From Selenomonadaceae bacterium (GTDB taxonomy: Bacteria > Bacillota > Negativicutes > Selenomonadales > Selenomonadaceae), in assembly GCA_017390245.1 (NCBI GenBank), contig JAFPCE010000239.1, positions 1 through 10,217 on the forward strand: a stretch of 10,217 nt of DNA. The letters run 5' to 3'. The position numbers were made by a program, and so were the translations under genes. Under the pieces are notes generated by a model that worked only from the letters and a program-made list of their open reading frames with translations, did no database searches and was not told where the DNA came from. Shown piece by piece: positions 6,640 to 10,217 of the stretch (its first letter is position 1; each line of letters starts with the position of its first letter).

Positions 6640-7356
6640 TTATTCCTTAGTAATTTCCTTACCTAACTGCTTAATTTCCTTTTTAGACATGTGCATTTCC
6701 TTCTTTGGAATCAATGTCTTGATGCGCTTATGTACCGGGCTGAGCCTTTCAGCTATACCACGCTCCACGCCAATAATGACACTTGCTACTATTGCCAGGT
6801 TCCTGTCACTGGAATCCCTGGACAAATATAAGGCTGCTGTCTCTGCATAAGCAATACCCGACCAGTGGTCAGCCTGGCCTATGAGCTTGCCTATATTTAT
6901 CATTTTCTCCCTGACAACAGCATCATTGGCATCCAGGCCCTGCAGGCGCTTATCAATTTCTGCACCATCAACTATTCTCAGCTTATCTGTCTCTTCCTGC
7001 AAGGCTGCCAGATTAACATTACTGCCCGCTGAGGCAGTGTTACGCATAGCGGCTAACACAGCCTCGTTAGAAGCAGTACGTTCAAAGGCTGGATCGTGGG
7101 TAAGGGCTACTGCCTCATTGTAAGCCTGCAGACGGCAAATCATAGCTCTGGTAGTACAGAGGATAACCGTATGCCTGGCTGCACCCATCAGCAGGTCGCC
7201 AATAAAGCCGCCTAAGCTGAAGGCCTCCGCTTTTGCTGGCGCTAAAGCCTCTGGCAGATATTTCGCCGGAGCTATAAACTGACAGCCAAAAGTAATGGCC
7301 ACAGCTAAGGCAGCTGTCTTTGCAATTATTCCTTTCCCAAATAATCTCATACCCAT
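6640..7356 (-). CDS. Exported alpha-helical protein of unknown function (P2)
   Basis: I do not recognise this 238-residue protein. It starts MGMRLFGKGIIAK and has a long signal-like region with a hydrophobic stretch at about 11-29 and a possible cleavage after AEA near residue 45. A cysteine at residue 25 lies in TFGC, which is not a proper lipobox. The mature part seems almost wholly helical: an alanine-rich first half with FIGDLLMGAARHTVILC, then charged helices, an AIVASVIIGVERG segment, and a lysine-rich tail (KKEMHMSKKEIKQLGKE). It lacks the FlgT/LPP20 signatures of its neighbours, so it may be a partner rather than a paralogue. An AGGA (7364-7367) lies seven bases before the ATG at 7356; the ATG at 7350 and a TTG at 7359 are alternatives. 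Confidence 0.7.
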   Translation of the reverse strand: MGMRLFGKGIIAKTAALAVAITFGCQFIAPAKYLPEALAPAKAEAFSLGGFIGDLLMGAARHTVILCTTRAMICRLQAYNEAVALTHDPAFERTASNEAVLAAMRNTASAGSNVNLAALQEETDKLRIVDGAEIDKRLQGLDANDAVVREKMINIGKLIGQADHWSGIAYAETAALYLSRDSSDRNLAIVASVIIGVERGIAERLSPVHKRIKTLIPKKEMHMSKKEIKQLGKEITKE

Positions 7357-7437
7357 CAACCCATCCTAATGCATTTACTAATCCATTAAAAAATTTTAAT
7401 AAAATCTGCTAAAAATCTTTTCATCCCAGCTGGCAAT

Positions 7438-8205
7438 TTATCTTACGAATACTACATTACCCTTTGCTAAGAAGCCTGTTACCTGGCTCTCTGCCAGGAT
7501 TCTGCCTGCATCAGCCGCGCTTACTACTGGGCTGACATAACGGTCAATAGCAATAGCACGGATAATCAGAGGATTAGCACCAGCACGCTCTACGCCAGTA
7601 TAAGGGCTCTTGGAATAACCAACATAGCCGCGGTTCACAGCCTCAGAACGGCTGAAGCTCTCCAGGCCATATACAACCTGATGGTCAGGAGTGAAAATAG
7701 CAGGAGCCATAGCGGTGCTTAAGCCCATGCCAGAGCAGTCAATGATAACACCAGTGTAAGTGCCAGTTGCAGGGCCAGAAGGCTGTGCCTGTACAGGAAC
7801 TCTGCTGCCATAATACTGCTGGGTAGTCTGTGGCATTACGGACTCTGCCAGAGAGCCAGCACCATATACAGGCATCTCCAGTACTACATGATAACCATCA
7901 GCAGTCTTTTCCTTGACCACAATCTGGGCACCACGTACCAGACCAGTAACACGGCTGCGGACAACATCACTGGTAGTAACCATATTTTCTACAGTAGTGT
8001 CGGCAGTAATCTGAGCACCCTTTACCTGCTCTAACAGGTTACGCTGGGCATCCAGCACTGCAGCACGGTAACCCATTGGTGCAGCCTGTCCCAGCTGGCC
8101 ATAGCCGTCGGCAGTAATGGTATTGCCAGATAAGTCGGTAGCAAAAGCCACACAGCTCATAGCCACCATAAACAATGCGGTTAACATAACAATAAGCTTT
8201 TTCAT
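7438..8205 (-). CDS. Exported LPP20/FlgP-like protein, first gene of envelope cluster (P1)
   Basis: A 255-residue protein with a signal peptide (residues 1-22, ending AFA). Residues about 24-115 form the LPP20/FlgT_N-like module, with GYRAAVLDAQRNLLEQ, TTVENMVTTSDVVRSRV, GLVRGAQIV and the closing strand VVLEMPVYG. A short linker (about 120-147, Q/P/S-rich) joins it to a C-terminal domain (148-255): YTGVIIDCSGMGL, MAPAIFTPDHQVVYGLESFSR, GYVGYSKS and GFLAKGNVVFVR. Both domains are close to those of P5, so the pair arose by duplication. LPP20-type proteins are envelope proteins; Vibrio FlgP, an outer-membrane component at the flagellar base, belongs to that family. No proper lipobox is seen (AMSC near residue 18 is poor). 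A GAGGGGGA site lies five bases before the ATG. A 330-base gap upstream probably carries its promoter. Confidence 0.83.
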   Translation of the reverse strand: MKKLIVMLTALFMVAMSCVAFATDLSGNTITADGYGQLGQAAPMGYRAAVLDAQRNLLEQVKGAQITADTTVENMVTTSDVVRSRVTGLVRGAQIVVKEKTADGYHVVLEMPVYGAGSLAESVMPQTTQQYYGSRVPVQAQPSGPATGTYTGVIIDCSGMGLSTAMAPAIFTPDHQVVYGLESFSRSEAVNRGYVGYSKSPYTGVERAGANPLIIRAIAIDRYVSPVVSAADAGRILAESQVTGFLAKGNVVFVR

Positions 8206-8535
8206 ATATATCCCCCTCAGTAAATTAATAACATATTCTGCCCTGTTCTGGTTGCATGAGCCCTATAGTCTATAGCCCCATTCTTCATGGCTCTTGAAAA
8301 TAAGTACTAATCATCTAACCAGCCTGGACATTTTTACTAGCTTTATAATAATCCTCAAAGATTAAAATCCTATGATAAAGGTCCCACTATGCTTAAAAGT
8401 AAATGAAAAATTACTCAGTTGATATAATTCTATGCCTATGCCAAAAATCCCCTGTTTATCTGGCTAAAAATATTTTTATCCCCTATCCAGACTCCTGCAA
8501 ACCACAGCACAGACATATTGCATAAATAAAAGCTT
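8206..8535. other. 330-base non-coding gap between folC and P1
   Basis: No convincing gene or strong terminator is visible. Reading on the minus strand, the region holds a 14-bp AT palindrome, TAAAAATATTTTTA (8465-8478), and a twofold GGCATA repeat (within 8431-8442). A CTATAG repeat near 8263-8275 is followed by the P1 ribosome site (8211-8218). A weak promoter-like pair, TTCAAG and TATAGA 18 bases apart, overlaps the CTATAG repeat. The length suggests a promoter and a leader for the envelope cluster, but no single element is compelling. Without a clear folC terminator, read-through from folC also remains possible. Confidence 0.5.
8263..8275. promoter_or_regulatory. CTATAG-T-CTATAG repeat, possible operator upstream of P1
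   Basis: Two copies of the self-complementary hexamer CTATAG flank a single T, giving a 13-bp symmetric site 58 bases ahead of the P1 start codon. The symmetry is what a dimeric regulator would recognise, and the site overlaps a weak -10-like TATAGA on the minus strand. No regulator is encoded in this window, so the role is a guess. Confidence 0.25.
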
Positions 8536-9972
8536 CTAATTCCTCTTATTTTTTACTATCATGCTCCTTAGTGCACCAATCAGATACAGTGACCCCGCAC
8601 AGATAGTCATAGCAGGCCTCTCCTCACTATCCAGTTCCTTTGCCAGCTCTATGCCACGCTTTAAAGCCTCTTCTGGCTCTGCCACCGCCTCCTTCTGCGC
8701 CACCTCAGGCAGCTCAATAATCTCCAGGGGATTAGCTGCCCTGTCTGATTCCGGTGTTGTTAAGATAAGGATATCATCTGGTTTAAGCAAAATTTTGAAC
8801 ATTTCCCGATAATCTTTGTCATGGAGCACACCAAAAACAAAAATTCTTTTTTCCCCAGGGAAATAATAATCCAGGCTTTTCCGCAAGGTTTCAATGCCAG
8901 CTGGATTGTGAGCACCATCAATTAAAAGCTTTGGCGCATATCCCTCCATTAATTCAAACCGCCCAGGCCATTTCACATTTTCCATGCCACGCTTAATAGC
9001 CCGCTGGGTTAAGCGCAGATCATTTTCTGCCAGTACCATAACAGCAGATGCAGCCAGGGCACTGTTTCCCACCTGATGGAGACCTAAAAGTGCCAGACGG
9101 TAATCCATATTGCCCAGCACAGCACCATTGCCATGGAAAGCCACCAGCTGGCGGTTTTCTCCCGCTACATGAGTCATGGGCAGCTTAGCAAGGGCTTCTA
9201 TCTGCATATCTGTAAAGCTTCTGTCTGCCTGACCCGCTGCAGTCATGCCCAGCGCAGGGGGAATGGAAAGCTGAGCCAGAGGGCGCAGTGCCTCCCCGGA
9301 AAAATCTTCATTCATAACATATATCTGGCTGTGCTTTTCCTGTGCAGTCTTTTTAATAATATCCAGTGGCATGCCGGCGGCACCTGTTACTACAGGCACG
9401 CCTTCTTTAATAATACCAGCCTTGTGCTTTGCCACTCCTTCTAGTGTACCACCGCATTTATCTCCATGCTCAAAGGTGACATTGGTGATAACAGAAACCT
9501 CTGGCACAATGACATTGGTAGAATCTAACAGACCCCCCAGCCCCACTTCAATAACAGCGTATTCCACGCCCTTCTTTTTAAAGAGCCAGAAAGCAGCAGC
9601 TGTAATCACCTCAAACTGGGTAGGCTGCTCATCTCCCGCCCCCTTCATAAATTCACATAAATCCTTCACCACAGTCAAGGCTGTAGCAAACTCATCCTCA
9701 CTGCACCAATGGCCATCAATCTGGATGCGCTCCGTATAGGACTCTAAATGAGGGGAAATATAGAGGCCACAGCTGATGCCCGCAGCCTTTAAGGTACTAG
9801 CTACCATGGCAGAAACAGAGCCCTTGCCATTAGTGCCAGTAACGTGGATGGTTTTATAATCATTCTGGGGATTGCCCATAAGCTCCAGCAGCTTTTCAAT
9901 CCGCACCAGTCCCAGGCTGATGCCAAAAACATTCAGCTCATCCAGATATGCCAGCGATTCCTGATAATTCAT
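8536..9972 (-). CDS. folC: Bifunctional folylpolyglutamate synthase / dihydrofolate synthase
   Basis: A cytoplasmic ligase of the Mur ligase superfamily that joins glutamate to dihydropteroate (making dihydrofolate) and adds further glutamates to folates, using ATP. The 478-residue protein shows the P-loop TGTNGKGS (45-52), the ISPHLESYTERIQIDG segment (73-88), EVGLGGLLDSTNV (142-154), KAGIIKEG (184-191) and DGAHNPAG (352-359) that opens the C-terminal domain. It is some 40-50 residues longer than typical FolC; the excess seems to lie around residues 225-285, where family similarity fades. The usual GGRLDATN reads GGLLDSTN here, and EKAGIIK reads HKAGIIK; the lysine that becomes carbamylated is kept. 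An AGGAG site lies eight bases before the ATG. It follows valS, the common Firmicutes order, but a terminator separates the two. Confidence 0.96.
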   Translation of the reverse strand: MNYQESLAYLDELNVFGISLGLVRIEKLLELMGNPQNDYKTIHVTGTNGKGSVSAMVASTLKAAGISCGLYISPHLESYTERIQIDGHWCSEDEFATALTVVKDLCEFMKGAGDEQPTQFEVITAAAFWLFKKKGVEYAVIEVGLGGLLDSTNVIVPEVSVITNVTFEHGDKCGGTLEGVAKHKAGIIKEGVPVVTGAAGMPLDIIKKTAQEKHSQIYVMNEDFSGEALRPLAQLSIPPALGMTAAGQADRSFTDMQIEALAKLPMTHVAGENRQLVAFHGNGAVLGNMDYRLALLGLHQVGNSALAASAVMVLAENDLRLTQRAIKRGMENVKWPGRFELMEGYAPKLLIDGAHNPAGIETLRKSLDYYFPGEKRIFVFGVLHDKDYREMFKILLKPDDILILTTPESDRAANPLEIIELPEVAQKEAVAEPEEALKRGIELAKELDSEERPAMTICAGSLYLIGALRSMIVKNKRN

Positions 9973-10067
9973 AACTTTATCTCCTGTAAAATCTATCTTT
10001 GCTAATCATTTAATAGGTTCATTTTCAGCACTACGCTCAAAAGAGCCACAAGCCTATATAATTTACC

Positions 10068-10097
10068 AAAAAAGGGAACTGCAACCACAGTTCCCTT
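10068..10097 (-). terminator. Intrinsic terminator after valS
   Basis: A perfect 10-bp stem, AAGGGAACTG (10072-10081) pairing with CAGTTCCCTT (10088-10097), has a 6-base loop. On the minus strand it leads into a run of six T (10073-10068, the first two in the stem). It starts eight bases beyond the valS stop codon and about 95 bases ahead of the folC start, so folC should have its own promoter in the AT-rich stretch between. No strong -35/-10 pair is evident there. Confidence 0.9.
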
Positions 10098-10104
10098 CTG
10101 TTTT

Positions 10105-10217
10105 TTAAATAGTCTTTAAGTACTCAAGACGTGCCTTCACAGCGTCCTGCTTTTCCTGATAGCCCTTCAGCTTCTCCTGCTCGCCAGCTACAACCTCAGC
10201 TGGTGCCTTAGCCAGGA
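10105..10217 (-). CDS. valS: Valyl-tRNA synthetase, C-terminal end (partial)
   Basis: Only the last 36 codons and the TAA stop are in the window; the gene continues beyond its right edge. The translated tail begins LAKAPAEVVAGEQEKLKGYQ and ends LEYLKTI. The APAEVV..E..K...Y pattern followed by a charged helix is the hallmark of the C-terminal coiled coil of valyl-tRNA synthetase, an arm that contacts tRNA-Val. The enzyme charges tRNA-Val with valine in the cytoplasm. The neighbouring folC supports the identification, because valS-folC is a common Firmicutes pair. Confidence 0.9.
   Translation of the reverse strand, partial: LAKAPAEVVAGEQEKLKGYQEKQDAVKARLEYLKTI

Noticed and set aside
7385..7400. 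ATTAAAA/TTTTAAT inverted repeat between P1 and P2 as a terminator
   Set aside because: AT-only stem with a two-base loop; more likely just AT-rich spacer, so P1 is kept in the same cluster as P2.
8139..8205. Lipoprotein signal in P1 (cysteine near residue 18), as expected for LPP20 or FlgP
   Set aside because: The residues before the cysteine (V-A-M-S) do not fit a lipobox, and a good A-F-A signal peptidase I site follows, so P1 is called a soluble exported protein.
8465..8478. TAAAAATATTTTTA palindrome as a folC terminator
   Set aside because: It is AT only, with no loop and no GC stem, so it would not form a terminator hairpin.
8436..8516. 26-residue minus-strand frame (MSVLWFAGVWIGD...) just after folC
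   Set aside because: It has no Shine-Dalgarno sequence, and ATG-initiated frames of this length occur by chance in a 330-base gap.
1..10217. CRISPR arrays, tRNA or rRNA genes, insertion sequences, phage genes
   Set aside because: No regularly spaced direct repeats, cloverleaf-like segments, transposase frames or terminal inverted repeats were seen anywhere in the window.

Overview
The window looks like chromosome from a diderm Firmicute, most likely class Negativicutes (Selenomonadaceae-like). Two things suggest this. The partial valS followed by folC is a classic Firmicutes gene order. The rest of the window encodes a row of Sec-exported proteins related to periplasmic or outer-membrane assembly factors, which only makes sense in a cell with an outer membrane. 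This placement is inferred from gene content and order; no rRNA or other marker is present. Every supported gene lies on the minus strand, so transcription runs from high to low coordinates.

Right end (about 8536-10217): the last 36 codons of valS (valyl-tRNA synthetase), a strong intrinsic terminator (10068-10097), then folC (folylpolyglutamate/dihydrofolate synthase). A 330-base non-coding gap (8206-8535) separates folC from the next gene.

Centre (1099-8205): seven consecutive genes, each with an N-terminal signal peptide, here called P1 to P7 in transcription order (P1 7438-8205, P2 6640-7356, P3 5304-6497, P4 4116-5279, P5 3062-4075, P6 2095-2970, P7 1099-2088). P1 and P5 are clear paralogues of the LPP20/FlgP-like type. 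P4 has an N-terminal domain resembling that of flagellar assembly protein T (FlgT), and its spacing of conserved residues matches P1 and P5. P6 and P7 carry weaker versions of the same module followed by CsgG/TolB-N-like domains. P2 and P3 are exported proteins I do not recognise. Most gaps are short, each gene has its own Shine-Dalgarno sequence, and a strong terminator (935-965) follows P7. This suggests one operon that makes an envelope-associated complex. By analogy with the Vibrio FlgO/FlgP/FlgT proteins this could be a flagellar-basal or other outer-membrane structure, but the function is inference.

Left end (1-1098): after the terminator there is a ZIP-family metal transporter gene (84-866). 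A textbook G-quadruplex motif (60-74) lies ten bases beyond its stop codon. A perfect TTGACA box upstream of the terminator raises the possibility that the hairpin also acts in the leader of the transporter transcript.
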